In this document: one piece after another, positions 27,119 through 35,813 of the stretch
Layout: every line of letters starts with the position of its first letter
Position numbering within the stretch: the stretch's first letter is position 1
Source of the DNA: CAYFPX01 sp964519895
GTDB taxonomy: Bacteria > Myxococcota_A > UBA796 > CAJQPC01
Direction: 5' to 3'
Assembly: GCA_964519895.1 (NCBI GenBank)
Contig: CAZFLE010000003.1
Span: 85,142-149,141 of the forward strand
Length of the DNA stretch: 64,000 nucleotides
The notes under the pieces: model-generated
Seen by the model: only the letters and a program-made list of their open reading frames with translations
Databases searched by the model: none
Told to the model about the DNA's origin: nothing
Translations under genes and position numbers: made by a program

Positions 27119-27130
27119 GGTCCCTTGCTC

Positions 27131-28060
27131 CTAGGGCTGGGTGCCGGCCGTCAGGCCAAGGAAGATCTCTTCGAGTTCGGCCTCGGAGTCACCGAGGGAG
27201 CGCAGGCCCAAGCCGGCGCCCACGAGCTCCCAGACGAGCTTCTCGCGGTCGTCCTGGGCCATGTTCACCGTGGCGCGCCACACGTCGCCCTGGGGTCGGA
27301 CGTCGTGGTCGAGCACGGAGCCGGAGTCGCTCAGCACCTTGTCCAGGGCGTCGCGGCTGCCCCGCACGGTCAGCACGATCTCGTTGCTCCCGGCCATGCG
27401 GTTGGAGAGCTCGTCCTCGGTGCCCTGGGCCACGAGCCGGCCGTCGTTGAGCACCAGGATGCGGTCACAGGTCTGGCTGATCTCGCTCAGGATGTGGCTG
27501 CTGATGAGCACGGTGCAGTGCTTCTTGAGCGCCTTGATCACGTCGCGCATCTCGACGATCTGCACCGGGTCCAGGCCGCTGATGGGTTCGTCCAGGATGA
27601 CCAGATCGGGCTCGTGGATGATCGCCTGGGCGATGCCGACGCGCTTGCGGTAGCCGTGGGACAGGGTGTCGATCACCCGGTCCGCCACGTGGCTGATCTG
27701 GCAGATCTTGAGGACCTCGGCCATGCGGGCCTTGATCTGGCTGTCCGAGCGGCCCTTGATGCGGCCGGCCCACAACAGGAAGTCCCGGACCCGCATCTCG
27801 GTGTAGAGCGGCGGGTCCTCGGGCAGGAAGCCGATCCGGGCTCGGATGCTGTCGGGGGCTTCGAGGGCGTCGACGTCGTCGATGCGCACGGAGCCTGCGT
27901 TGGGGAGCAGCAGGCCTGCCAGGACCTTGAGTGTGGTGGACTTGCCTGCGCCGTTCAGCCCCAAGAAGCCCACGATCTCGTTGGACTCGATCCGGAACGA
28001 GACGTCCCGGACGGCTGGGTGGCTCCCGTAGTAGCGGGTGAGTCCGCTGACCTGGATCAT
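27131..28060 (-). CDS. GldA-like ABC transporter ATPase
   Basis: A 309-residue ATPase. Walker A is GLNGAGKST (about 34-42) and the Q-loop region FLPEDPPLY has Glu instead of Gln, as in GldA-type proteins. The signature is LSHGYRKRVGIA, Walker B LVILDEPISGLDP, and the H-loop is ISSHI. A ~90-residue C-terminal extension (from about 220) is normal for this exporter class. The ATG at 28060 has a perfect AGGAGG eight bases before it. It heads the operon ATPase-permease-GldG-DUF4340, under a promoter with recognisable -35 and -10 boxes. Confidence 0.94.
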   Translation of the reverse strand: MIQVSGLTRYYGSHPAVRDVSFRIESNEIVGFLGLNGAGKSTTLKVLAGLLLPNAGSVRIDDVDALEAPDSIRARIGFLPEDPPLYTEMRVRDFLLWAGRIKGRSDSQIKARMAEVLKICQISHVADRVIDTLSHGYRKRVGIAQAIIHEPDLVILDEPISGLDPVQIVEMRDVIKALKKHCTVLISSHILSEISQTCDRILVLNDGRLVAQGTEDELSNRMAGSNEIVLTVRGSRDALDKVLSDSGSVLDHDVRPQGDVWRATVNMAQDDREKLVWELVGAGLGLRSLGDSEAELEEIFLGLTAGTQP

Positions 28061-28086
28061 GTCGCCAACCTCCTAGTCGGGGCAGC

Positions 28087-28114
28087 GTTTTAGCCCTTGC
28101 TGGCCGTCCGTCAA
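28087..28114 (-). promoter_or_regulatory. Sigma70-type promoter of the Gld-like operon
   Basis: On the minus strand, TTGACG (28114-28109), a 16-base spacer and TAAAAC (28092-28087) precede the AGGAGG (28074-28069) and ATG of the ATPase gene. This is the best -35/-10 pair in the window. Confidence 0.65.
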
Positions 28115-28149
28115 GCGCGGCGGTCTTGACTCCGGCCCAGAAGGTACGA

Positions 28150-28178
28150 GGGCCCCGCCGGAGGATCCGGCGGGGCCC
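28150..28178. terminator. Strong GC hairpin, possible terminator
   Basis: A perfect 12-bp stem GGGCCCCGCCGG / CCGGCGGGGCCC closes a 5-base loop. It lies between the end of the carboxypeptidase gene and the Gld operon promoter, where it could stop carboxypeptidase transcripts. There is no T tract. In the rest of this 335-bp gap (28179-28395) I see short palindromes but no gene. Confidence 0.45.
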
Positions 28179-28395
28179 AGGACACTTGGTGGTTCAGGCC
28201 AGCGACCCGTCTCCAGGTCCGGAAGGCACCGAAATCCGCCGGCGAAAGGACAATTCCCTCACCGATTCCACCGCAGCTAAACCCAGCTGGGGTGTCTGGT
28301 CTGTTCCTCCAAGGGTTCGGGATTCCTTAGAGCAAGCGCCGTGCCAACCTGGATCTGGCCGGTCCAGGCCGTTTCCAAGGGGGGATCTGGGGTGT

Positions 28396-29538
28396 TCATT
28401 CCCCAGTTGGGGCCCGGACTCCCGAGGTCCCGGGACCCTGATGTCCCAGCCCGTGCGAATCCGCTGACATCTCCCTGACAAGCGTGTCCAGCAAGCTCAC
28501 CCCGGCGAGCACGTGTGGGGTCTTGTCCGCCGGGTTGTACCAGCGAAAGTAGTCCCGCCAGGTCGCGGGCTCGACCAGGCGGATGCCCGAGCGGGTGAGC
28601 TCGATCAGGAAGCTGGGGGTCCCGTAGGTGCCGTAGATGTGGTCGATCTCCATGCCCAGCCCGCGGAACCAGGACATGTTCCGAGCGAGCTGGTTGATGC
28701 GGTAGGGCCGGCCGGGCATGTCGGCGACCATCTGTTCGGCGGTGGCCCGGTGGGCGCCGCCGTCGTCGGGGGCGCCGTAGCGGCCGGCCCAGGGGAAGTA
28801 GACGTAGCCGCCAAAGGCGTGCAGCGAGACCGCGGTGTCGAACCCGGTGGCCGCCACCCGATCGACGATGCGGGACTCGGGCTGGGAGAGCGGCGCCGGG
28901 CTCGTGTAGTAGTAGCGCCGGGTGAAGGGCAGCCGGGACCACAGGTTGTCGTTGTCCCGGTGGACCGCAAAGTCCCGGTTCAGATCGACCCGGTTGGCGT
29001 TGGCCCGGCGATAGGTCCGGGTGCGGCCGTCGAGCAAGTCTTCCTCGGTCCGCCAGCGCCCGTCCCGGTTGACCACGGGCAGCACAACCAGCTCGATCCC
29101 CGCCGGCGGTGCGCCGCCATAGCGCTCGAGCAAGGCCACGGCGACTTCGGCCCCGATCCACTCCAGGGCGTGGAGCTGGGCGAAGACCAGCAGGCGTTGC
29201 TGCACCGGCGCGGTCTCGCTGCGCACGGTGAAGGACCACACCCGACGCTGCTCGACCGTCAGGCCGACGCATTCCGGGAGCACGGTGGTGGGGTGGTCGG
29301 CCACCAGGGTGGCCAGCCGGTGCCACAGGGTGGCTTCGAAGTCCCAGCCCGCTGCACGCTCGGGGTGCACCGCCGGGGGCTCGCGGGTCGAGGCCCAGGC
29401 CAGGAAGTCCTGGTCCGGGCAGGGGCGGTCCAGGGTGGGCGCCGGCGGACCCGCCGCGCCCTGGGCAGGCACGGGCCGATCCACGTCGGTGTCGTCGGCG
29501 AGGCTGAGCCCGATCAGCACCAGGAGGAAGGACAGCAC
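28396..29538 (-). CDS. M14 zinc carboxypeptidase, exported
   Basis: A 380-residue metallocarboxypeptidase. It has a hydrophobic leader (LSFLLVLIGLSLA) and then a ~60-residue Pro-rich region. The M14 domain has zinc ligands His123 and Glu126 (QLHALEWIG) and His240 (SLHAFGGYVYFPW), substrate-carboxylate binders in NRVDLNRDF (Asn187-Arg188), and catalytic Glu313 (FLIEL). Everything needed for removing C-terminal residues, or cleaving D/L peptide bonds as in the gamma-DL subfamily, is present. The last ~25 residues are Gly/Ser/His-rich and unordered. The GTG start is supported by the signal peptide and by a TAAGCT box six bases upstream. It is divergent from the HTTM pair. Confidence 0.92.
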   Translation of the reverse strand: MLSFLLVLIGLSLADDTDVDRPVPAQGAAGPPAPTLDRPCPDQDFLAWASTREPPAVHPERAAGWDFEATLWHRLATLVADHPTTVLPECVGLTVEQRRVWSFTVRSETAPVQQRLLVFAQLHALEWIGAEVAVALLERYGGAPPAGIELVVLPVVNRDGRWRTEEDLLDGRTRTYRRANANRVDLNRDFAVHRDNDNLWSRLPFTRRYYYTSPAPLSQPESRIVDRVAATGFDTAVSLHAFGGYVYFPWAGRYGAPDDGGAHRATAEQMVADMPGRPYRINQLARNMSWFRGLGMEIDHIYGTYGTPSFLIELTRSGIRLVEPATWRDYFRWYNPADKTPHVLAGVSLLDTLVREMSADSHGLGHQGPGTSGVRAPTGE

Positions 29539-29550
29539 GGCGAGAGCTTA
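29539..29550 (-). promoter_or_regulatory. Putative -10 box for a leaderless transcript
   Basis: On the minus strand TAAGCT, six bases (CTCGCC), then the carboxypeptidase GTG. It lies in the 46-bp gap shared with the divergent HTTM operon, whose own -10 may be the overlapping TAGTCT (29549-29554). Confidence 0.4.
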
Positions 29551-29584
29551 GTCTGATAGGAACGTCGTCCGGTCGGAGGACGCG

Positions 29585-30118
29585 GTGGCCGCTGAGATCG
29601 AGGACGCGAGGACCACCCCGGGGTGGCTGCGGGGGCCGGCTGTGCTGCTGCTGCTGGCGCAGCTGGTCGTGTTCGGGCTGGGCTTCCTCTACGCCCAGGG
29701 CATGGTGGCCCACAACGGGCCCCGATGGATCCTCAAGGCCGAGCCGATCGCGTTCTTCGGCAACTGGAAGATGTTCACCACGGTGGACCGCAAGCAGCGG
29801 GACATGGACGGCTACGCCATGTGGGACGGGGAGTGGGCCCCGATCGATCTGCCGGCGCTGTTCCCGTCCCGGTGGGAGTCCGGCCCGCGCTACACCCGCA
29901 AGACCATCCGGCGCAGCCCCAAGCACCTGGCGATCCTGGCTGGCGCGGCCTGTGGGCGGCTCACCGAGCGCCCGGAGCGGGTCCTGTTGGTCGACGTGCG
30001 GTGGCGCTCCAAGCGCGGCCAGCGCGAACAGCCCCGCTGGGGCAAGGTCCGAGAGAAGCCGCTGATGGACTGGGACTGCTCCCGCGAGCCCCCCCAGGTC
30101 TCTGGGCGGCCGATCTGA
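29585..30118 (+). CDS. Small single-pass membrane protein, HTTM partner
   Basis: A 177-residue protein with one clear membrane helix (about 16-40, rich in Leu/Val) and a basic, Trp/Arg-rich domain after it (NWKMFTTVDRKQRD, YAMWDGEWAPIDL). The GTG start has GGAGGA upstream. It overlaps the HTTM gene (TGATG), so the two products are probably made together and may form a complex. The family is not one I can name with certainty; proteins of this size often accompany HTTM-domain genes. The C-terminal region is cysteine-poor and positively charged. Confidence 0.75.
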   Translation: MAAEIEDARTTPGWLRGPAVLLLLAQLVVFGLGFLYAQGMVAHNGPRWILKAEPIAFFGNWKMFTTVDRKQRDMDGYAMWDGEWAPIDLPALFPSRWESGPRYTRKTIRRSPKHLAILAGAACGRLTERPERVLLVDVRWRSKRGQREQPRWGKVREKPLMDWDCSREPPQVSGRPI

Positions 30119-31029
30119 TGGCGGGCTGGTGGCAGGCCCGCTGGACGCCGGTCTGGGCGGGGGGGTGGACCCTCGCGCGGGTCTTGTTCTGCCTGGCGGC
30201 GCTGTACAACCAGCTCCTGCGCTACCCGCGGGTGGCCGACGCCTACGCCAGCACCGACATGGTGTTTTCCTACAAGCCGTTCTACCTGGCCGATCACGTT
30301 GTGCTCACGCCGAGCACCGGATTCGCGCTGTGGTGGACAGGGCTCCTGGCCCTGCTGGCGCTGCTGTGGGGCGGGCGCCTGGCCAAGCCAGCGCTGTTGA
30401 TCTGGCTGCTCAGCGGGTGGGTGCTGCTGTCCGCCGAGGGCTTCAACATCAAGGCCTACGACCGGCTCATGACGTGGCAGGCCGTGGCGCTCCTGTTGGG
30501 GCCGATCGGCGAGCGCGACCTGACGACCAAGGCCCGCTCCCCCCTGGGGCGCTGGTGGTTGTTGGTGACCTACTGCTGCATCTACGGCTCCACTGGGTAC
30601 TTCAAGGCCCGCTACGAGCCCTTGTGGTGGACCGGCGAGGCCCTCCAGTGGCACATGGTGCTGCCGTACTTCGGGCAGACGGTGGTCGGGGCCTGGATCA
30701 GCGACAAGCTCTGGATCACGTGGCCCCTGGGGGTCTTCACCGTGCTGTTCGAGTGCGGCTTTCCGCTGCTGGTGTGGTTCCGCCGACTCAACCCGTGGGT
30801 GCTGCTGGCCGGCGTTGCGCTCCACCTGGGCATTCTGCTGACCATGAATGTCGGGGTGTTCAGCCACGCGGCCATCGCGCTCTACCCGGTGTTGCTGCAC
30901 CCCGAGATCGCCCGGGCGTGGTGGGGGCGATGGCAGGCCTGGCGAGGGGTCGGGTCAGGGGCGCCCGGTCGACCGGGGCTCAGTCCAGCGTGCCCGTCCA
31001 GCGGAATCGCTCCAGCTCTGGACCGCTGA
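30118..31029 (+). CDS. HTTM-domain (vitamin K gamma-carboxylase-like) membrane protein
   Basis: A 303-residue multi-pass protein. It starts at the ATG overlapping the partner's stop and has about eight hydrophobic segments. The pattern GSTGYFKARYEPLWWTGEAL, FECGFPLLVWFRRLN and LHLGILLTMNVGVFSHAA is that of the HTTM domain shared with vitamin K-dependent gamma-glutamyl carboxylase. Bacterial HTTM proteins are mostly uncharacterised membrane enzymes or sorting factors; no carboxylase activity can be claimed. The final ~35 residues are Gly/Pro-rich and overlap by 50 bp the 3' end of the opposite-strand cNMP gene. Confidence 0.82.
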   Translation: MAGWWQARWTPVWAGGWTLARVLFCLAALYNQLLRYPRVADAYASTDMVFSYKPFYLADHVVLTPSTGFALWWTGLLALLALLWGGRLAKPALLIWLLSGWVLLSAEGFNIKAYDRLMTWQAVALLLGPIGERDLTTKARSPLGRWWLLVTYCCIYGSTGYFKARYEPLWWTGEALQWHMVLPYFGQTVVGAWISDKLWITWPLGVFTVLFECGFPLLVWFRRLNPWVLLAGVALHLGILLTMNVGVFSHAAIALYPVLLHPEIARAWWGRWQAWRGVGSGAPGRPGLSPACPSSGIAPALDR

Positions 31030-32086
31030 GTCGGCGGCCGCCGTAGAGAGCCCCCACCAGGGCATCGAGCCCGCCGGTGTCGCCCACCACCCGCAGGCTC
31101 ACGGGCACGCCATTGCGCAGCTGGAGGGCCCGGCGCTCGCCCGGTGCGGCCCGCTCGAACAGCACGACCCGGGGCTCTCCCGTGCCCCCGTCGTGGCGGC
31201 GGAAGGCGAGCAGGTCGCGCGCCTCGACCCGGGTCGCGACGAACACCTGCCCCCGGCTGGTGCGCACGAGGGACGTCACCGACGGCGAGCCCTGGGTCAC
31301 GCCCCGTCGCACCGTCGCCGTGCCGCCGTCTGGGCCGCTGTAGGCGTACTGCAGGGTGCTCAAGAGGGCCCGCAAGGGCGGATGGGAGACGGCGAGATCG
31401 CGAAACCGGGCGGCTTCGATCCGCAGAGCGACCAGCGCGGTCTCGGCCCGGACCGTCGCTGCTCGCGGCGCACCCCGAGCCAGGGCCAGCTCACCGAAGC
31501 ACTGGCCCCGTTGGTACCGGCGCAGCCCCTGAGCGCCGTCGGCACCGACGGCCCCGGCCATGCCCTCGACCACGAACCAGGCGGCGTCCCCGGGGTCGCC
31601 GGCTCGGAACACGGCGTCCCCGGGCTCGAAGCGCCGCAGGCTCATGCCAGCGTCGACCGCTGGCAGGTCGCGTAGCACCGGCAGGTCGGGCAGCGCTTCC
31701 CACACGGCGGCGTCGGCCATGGGCTGGTCCAGGTGAGGCGCCACATGGCTCTGGTAGATCGCCTCGGGCACGACCAGCAACCGGGTCGGCGCCGCCCCGC
31801 GCACCCCGGCGGTCCGCCGATGGCTCGCACCGCGCCCCAGGGCTCGCTCGCCAAAGGCCTCGCCCGGCCCCAGCCGCGCCACCACCACCGGGCCCTCCGT
31901 GCCCTGGACGAAGACCTCGACCTGGCCAGACTGGATCACGAAGAGCTCGTTCCCGGCGTCCCCCGCCCGGAACAGCACCTCGCCGGCCCCCAGGACCCGA
32001 CCCCTGGCACTGTCTACGACCGCAGTCCAGGCGTCGTCTGGGAGCGCCGCGAGCAGCGCCTCGGTCCTCAGGCTCTGGCCACTCAC
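30980..32086 (-). CDS. Protein with two cyclic-nucleotide-binding domains
   Basis: A 368-residue soluble protein. Domain 1 (about 10-125) has VLFRAGDAGNELFVIQSG and a phosphate-binding cassette GEAFGERALG. Domain 2 (about 130-245) has AVFRAGDPGDAAWFVVEG and GQCFGELALARGAPRAATV, in which the GELAL...RAATV pattern of cAMP-type pockets is complete. The C-terminal ~120 residues hold no HTH that I can see, so it is unlikely to be a CRP-type regulator. It may be a cNMP-controlled binding protein. It starts with GTG overlapping the ABC-F stop (GTGA), so it is coupled to it. Confidence 0.85.
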   Translation of the reverse strand: MSGQSLRTEALLAALPDDAWTAVVDSARGRVLGAGEVLFRAGDAGNELFVIQSGQVEVFVQGTEGPVVVARLGPGEAFGERALGRGASHRRTAGVRGAAPTRLLVVPEAIYQSHVAPHLDQPMADAAVWEALPDLPVLRDLPAVDAGMSLRRFEPGDAVFRAGDPGDAAWFVVEGMAGAVGADGAQGLRRYQRGQCFGELALARGAPRAATVRAETALVALRIEAARFRDLAVSHPPLRALLSTLQYAYSGPDGGTATVRRGVTQGSPSVTSLVRTSRGQVFVATRVEARDLLAFRRHDGGTGEPRVVLFERAAPGERRALQLRNGVPVSLRVVGDTGGLDALVGALYGGRRLSGPELERFRWTGTLD

Positions 32087-33756
32087 GGGGCGCGCTTGCC
32101 CTTCTTCTTCTTGCGGGCACGGCGCTTTTCGTCCTTGGCCCGCTCAACCACCTTCTCCGCGTCCAGGTGATCGGTCTGGGAGCGGGCCATCAGGTCCGCG
32201 TAGGTCCCGTGGAAGTCCTCGACCCCGTCCTCCCGCAGCTCCAGCACCCGGGTGGCGAGCTTGTCCACGAACCAGCGGTCGTGGGACACGAACAGGATCG
32301 TGCCGTCATAGGCCAGCAGCCCGTCGGCCAGGGCCTCGATGCCCTCCAGATCCAGGTGGTTTGTGGGCTCGTCGAGCACCAGCACCGTGGGCTGGACGGC
32401 GGCGATCCGGGCGAAGAGCAGCCGGGCGGCCTCGCCCCCGGACAGGTTGCCGACCTTCTTCTCCACGTCGTCCCGGGAGAACAGCACCATCGCCAGCCGG
32501 GCCACCACGCCGCCCAGCCCGTCGGTGGGCACGCTCTTCCACATGCTCTCCTTGACCGTGCCGTCCGGGGGGCCCAGGGCGTCCCGGTGGTCTTGGGGGA
32601 AGTAGCCGAAGTCGGCCTCGTGGCCCCACTCGAATGTGCCGTCGTCTGCGTTGAGCTCGTCGACCAGGATCTTGAGCAAGGTCGACTTGCCGATGCCGTT
32701 GGGCCCGATGATGGCCAGCCGGTCTCCCCGCTCGACCTCGAAGCCCACGTCCAGCAAGACGATCTTGTCGTCGTAGGCCTTGGACAGGCCGTCGACGGTC
32801 AGAACCTTGCGGCCGCTGGGGCGCCGACCCTGGAACTGGAAGCGGGGGTGCCGGCGGGAGCTCTGGGGGAGCTGGTCGATCACGATCTTCTCGACCCGCT
32901 TCTGCCGGCTGTTGGCTTGGCGGGCCTTGGTGGCCTTGGCCTTGAAGCGGGTGATGAAGGCCTTGTGGTCGGCGATCTCCTTTTCTCGCTTCTTGATCTC
33001 GGACTCGCGGCGGGCCCGCTCGGCGACCTTTTGCTGCAGGAACGCCGCGTAGTTGCCCTTGTAGGAGACGACCCGCTCGTAGTCGACGTCGAGGATGTGG
33101 GTGCAGACCCGGTCCAGGAAGCGGTGGTCGTGGCTCACGACCACGCAGCAGCCGCGGAAGTCGAGCATGAACTGCTCGAGCCACGAGATCGCCAGGATGT
33201 CCAGGTGGTTGGTGGGCTCGTCCAGCATCAACAGGTCGGGCTCGGCGGCCAGGGTCTTGCCCAGCAAGGCGCGGAGCTTGAACCCCCCGGACAACACCCG
33301 CAGGGGCTCACGGTGGACCGCGGTCGGGATGCCGAGCCCCTCGAGGATGGCGCCGGCCCGGGACTCCAGCCCGTAGCCGTCATGAGCCATGACGATGTCC
33401 TCGAGCTTGCTGTAGCGGTCGTCGTCGAAGGACTCGTGGGCGTTGGCCAGCAGCGCTTCCTTCTCGACCATCGCGTCCCACAGCAGGGGATTGCCCATCA
33501 TGACGACATCGAGGATCGGCGTGTCCTCGTAGGCGAAGTGGTCCTGTTCCAGCACGCCCATGCGGGCGGCCCGCGGGCGGGTCACGTCGCCGCTGCTCGA
33601 GGTCTCCTGGCCCGCGAGCACGCGGAGCAGGGTCGACTTGCCAGAGCCATTGGCGCCCACGATGCCGTAGCGGTTGCCGCGATCGAGCTGCAGGTTCACG
33701 TCGCGGAACAGGGCCTGGGCCCCGTACTCCATCGCGAGATCGGTGACGGTGAGCAT
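32083..33756 (-). CDS. ABC-F family ATPase, YbiT-like
   Basis: A 557-residue soluble ATPase with two ABC domains joined by a charged helical linker (AERARRESEIKKREKEIADH). Domain 1 has Walker A GANGSGKST, signature LSGGFKLRA and LDEPTNHLD. Domain 2 has GPNGIGKST, LSGGEAARL and LDEPTNHLD. The N-terminal VTDLAMEYGAQALFRDVNL and MGVLEQDHFAYEDTPILD match YbiT-type ABC-F proteins, which act on the ribosome rather than in transport. A Lys/Arg-rich C-terminal tail (RRARKKKKGKR) fits RNA binding. The ATG at 33756 is chosen from homology. A TAAGTG box is eight bases upstream, so the leader would be very short. Confidence 0.93.
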   Translation of the reverse strand: MLTVTDLAMEYGAQALFRDVNLQLDRGNRYGIVGANGSGKSTLLRVLAGQETSSSGDVTRPRAARMGVLEQDHFAYEDTPILDVVMMGNPLLWDAMVEKEALLANAHESFDDDRYSKLEDIVMAHDGYGLESRAGAILEGLGIPTAVHREPLRVLSGGFKLRALLGKTLAAEPDLLMLDEPTNHLDILAISWLEQFMLDFRGCCVVVSHDHRFLDRVCTHILDVDYERVVSYKGNYAAFLQQKVAERARRESEIKKREKEIADHKAFITRFKAKATKARQANSRQKRVEKIVIDQLPQSSRRHPRFQFQGRRPSGRKVLTVDGLSKAYDDKIVLLDVGFEVERGDRLAIIGPNGIGKSTLLKILVDELNADDGTFEWGHEADFGYFPQDHRDALGPPDGTVKESMWKSVPTDGLGGVVARLAMVLFSRDDVEKKVGNLSGGEAARLLFARIAAVQPTVLVLDEPTNHLDLEGIEALADGLLAYDGTILFVSHDRWFVDKLATRVLELREDGVEDFHGTYADLMARSQTDHLDAEKVVERAKDEKRRARKKKKGKRAP

Positions 33757-33833
33757 GGCGGGGGCACTTAGCCCGCTCCGTGCGCACAGCTCCACGCGGT
33801 AGGATCCCCCCCCTCTGGAGCTGGAGTCTCGCC

Positions 33834-34211
33834 ATGTCGGAAGCCAACAAGCGTGCCCTCATCGGGTACTGGATCTTCACCGCCCTCATCGTCGTGAGCC
33901 AGGGGGCGTCTGGCGTGATGGACTTCCTGGGGGCGGCGCCGGTGCTCGAGGGCGTCACTGCCCTCGGCTACCCGGCCTACATCCTGTACATCCTGGGCAC
34001 CGCCAAGATCCTGGGCGTGATCGCCATCGCCGTGCCCGGCAAGCCCCTGCTCAAGGAGTGGGCCTATGCCGGGTTCACGTTCGACTTTCTGGGTGCCGCG
34101 GCGTCCCACGTTCTCAACGGTGACGGCCCGGACCTGTTCATGGCGCCCCTCGTGATCCTGGCCTTCTTGATCGGCAGCTACAAGCTGCGGCCTGCGGACC
34201 GCAAGCTATAG
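33834..34211 (+). CDS. DoxX-like membrane protein
   Basis: A 125-residue protein with four hydrophobic segments. The sequence WIFTALIVVSQGASGVMDFLG and ILGTAKILGVIAIAVPG match the DoxX-like family. Its members are small inner-membrane proteins linked to oxidative or thiol stress, with unsettled biochemistry. The ATG follows two GGAG motifs, and a TAGGAT (33800-33805) fits a -10 with a ~20-base leader. It precedes the aldehyde dehydrogenase gene by 24 bp and may be co-transcribed with it. Confidence 0.85.
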   Translation: MSEANKRALIGYWIFTALIVVSQGASGVMDFLGAAPVLEGVTALGYPAYILYILGTAKILGVIAIAVPGKPLLKEWAYAGFTFDFLGAAASHVLNGDGPDLFMAPLVILAFLIGSYKLRPADRKL

Positions 34212-34235
34212 GGCGGGGGACCCGTGGAGGTCCCC

Positions 34236-35783
34236 ATGTCCGCCCCTGGCACCACGAACCCGGTGGACGGCAGCGCCCTGCCGGCCGTCGATGCCACATC
34301 GCCCGACGCCGTGGCCGGCCTGGTCGACGCCGCCCGGCAGGCCCAGCCCGCCTGGGGTGCCCTGAGCGTCGCCGCCCGGAGCAAGGCCGTGCTCGCCTTT
34401 GCCCGGGCCGCCGTCGAACGGCACGCCGAGATCATCCCCATCCTGGCCAGCGAGACCGGCCGCAGTGCCCTGGAGTGCGGGCTGAACGAGGCCAACGGCA
34501 TCCTGGAGTACGCCCGGGGCGCCGTCGGGGTCGCCAAGAAGACCCTGAAGCCCGAGCGGGTGCCCTTCAACCCCGTGGCCTTTCCCGGCAAGCGGGCCGT
34601 GATCGAGCCGCTGCCCCGGGGGGTGGTCGGCATCGTCGCGCCGTGGAACTACCCGCTGGCGAACTTCTACAAGTCGCTCTTCCCGGCGCTGCTGTCGGGC
34701 AATGCCGTGGTCCTGAAGCCGTCCGAGCACACCCCGCGGTCGGGCGCCTGGCTGGCGGGCGTGGCCGCCGAGACCTTGCCGGACGGCCTGGTCCAGCTGG
34801 CCCAGGGCGCCGGCGACGTGGGGGCCGCGGTGGTCGACGCGGTCGACGCCGTGGTGTTCACGGGCTCGGTGGCCACCGGCCGCAAGATCGCCGCACGGGC
34901 CGGGGAGCGTCTGATCCCTTGCTCTGTGGAGCTCGGGGGCAAGGACGCGGCCATCGTGCTCGCCGACTGCGACCTGCCGCGCACGGTCGCGGGCATCGCT
35001 CAGTGGGGCATGCACAACGCCGGTCAGAACTGTGCCGGCATCGAGCGGGTCTACGTCGAGGATGCGATCGCCGACACCTTCGTGCCGGCGCTGGCGCGGG
35101 CAGTGGGTCGGCTGCGGGTCGAGGACGGCAGCGGTGAGAGCGAGCTGGGGCCACTCCAGAACGCCCCCCAGCTGGCCATCGTCGAAGCCCACGTGGCCGA
35201 CGCGCGGGCCAAGGGCGCCACGGTGCTCTGCGGCGGGGAGCGGGTGGGCCAGGGCCTGGGCTACGCCGCGACCGTGATCGATGGCTGCGCCAAGGGCATG
35301 GCGGTGGTCGACCAGGAGACCTTTGGGCCCGTGCTGGCCGTGGTGCGGGTGCCGGACGCAGACGCCGCGGTCGCCGCAGCCAACGACTCGAAGTACGGCC
35401 TCAACGGCAGCGTGTGGACCACGAACCTGGCCCTTGGCGAGACCCTGGCGCGCCAGCTCGACGTGGGCATCGCCAACGTGAACAACCACAGCTTCGCGGG
35501 CATCGTGCCGCAGATCCCCTGGACCGGGGTCAAGGACACGGGCCATGGGGTTGCGGCCAGTCGGCACAGCTACAGCACCTTCGTGCGGCCGCGCACGGTG
35601 CTGGTGGACAAGAACACCGCCCCGGACCCGTTCTGGTTTCCGGCCAATGCGGACCTGGAGACCCTGGCGACGGCGGTTCGGGACCTGAGCATGGGCGCCC
35701 TGGGGGCGGTGTTCCGCTTGCTGCCTGTGCTGGGCAAGCGGACCAAGGCGATCCGGGCCCTGTCTCAGGAGGAGCCGACTTGA
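34236..35783 (+). CDS. NAD(P)-dependent aldehyde dehydrogenase
   Basis: A 515-residue ALDH oxidising an aldehyde to a carboxylate. Motifs: APWNYPLANFYKSLFPALLSG and LKPSEHTP (cofactor domain), FTGSVATGRKIA, the catalytic general base Glu in VELGGKDA and the nucleophile Cys in GQNCAG, plus ETFGPVLAV. The start is the ATG with GGAGG five bases upstream; a GTG four codons earlier would leave that SD inside the gene. The last ~50 residues form a hydrophobic/basic extension (FRLLPVLGKRTKA) as in membrane-associated class-3-like ALDHs. The substrate is not predictable. It lies upstream of the XPB-Bax1 genes with a 30-bp gap. Confidence 0.94.
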   Translation: MSAPGTTNPVDGSALPAVDATSPDAVAGLVDAARQAQPAWGALSVAARSKAVLAFARAAVERHAEIIPILASETGRSALECGLNEANGILEYARGAVGVAKKTLKPERVPFNPVAFPGKRAVIEPLPRGVVGIVAPWNYPLANFYKSLFPALLSGNAVVLKPSEHTPRSGAWLAGVAAETLPDGLVQLAQGAGDVGAAVVDAVDAVVFTGSVATGRKIAARAGERLIPCSVELGGKDAAIVLADCDLPRTVAGIAQWGMHNAGQNCAGIERVYVEDAIADTFVPALARAVGRLRVEDGSGESELGPLQNAPQLAIVEAHVADARAKGATVLCGGERVGQGLGYAATVIDGCAKGMAVVDQETFGPVLAVVRVPDADAAVAAANDSKYGLNGSVWTTNLALGETLARQLDVGIANVNNHSFAGIVPQIPWTGVKDTGHGVAASRHSYSTFVRPRTVLVDKNTAPDPFWFPANADLETLATAVRDLSMGALGAVFRLLPVLGKRTKAIRALSQEEPT

Positions 35784-35813
35784 CGCCACCCCGCCAACGG
35801 GCGACAGCGGGGT

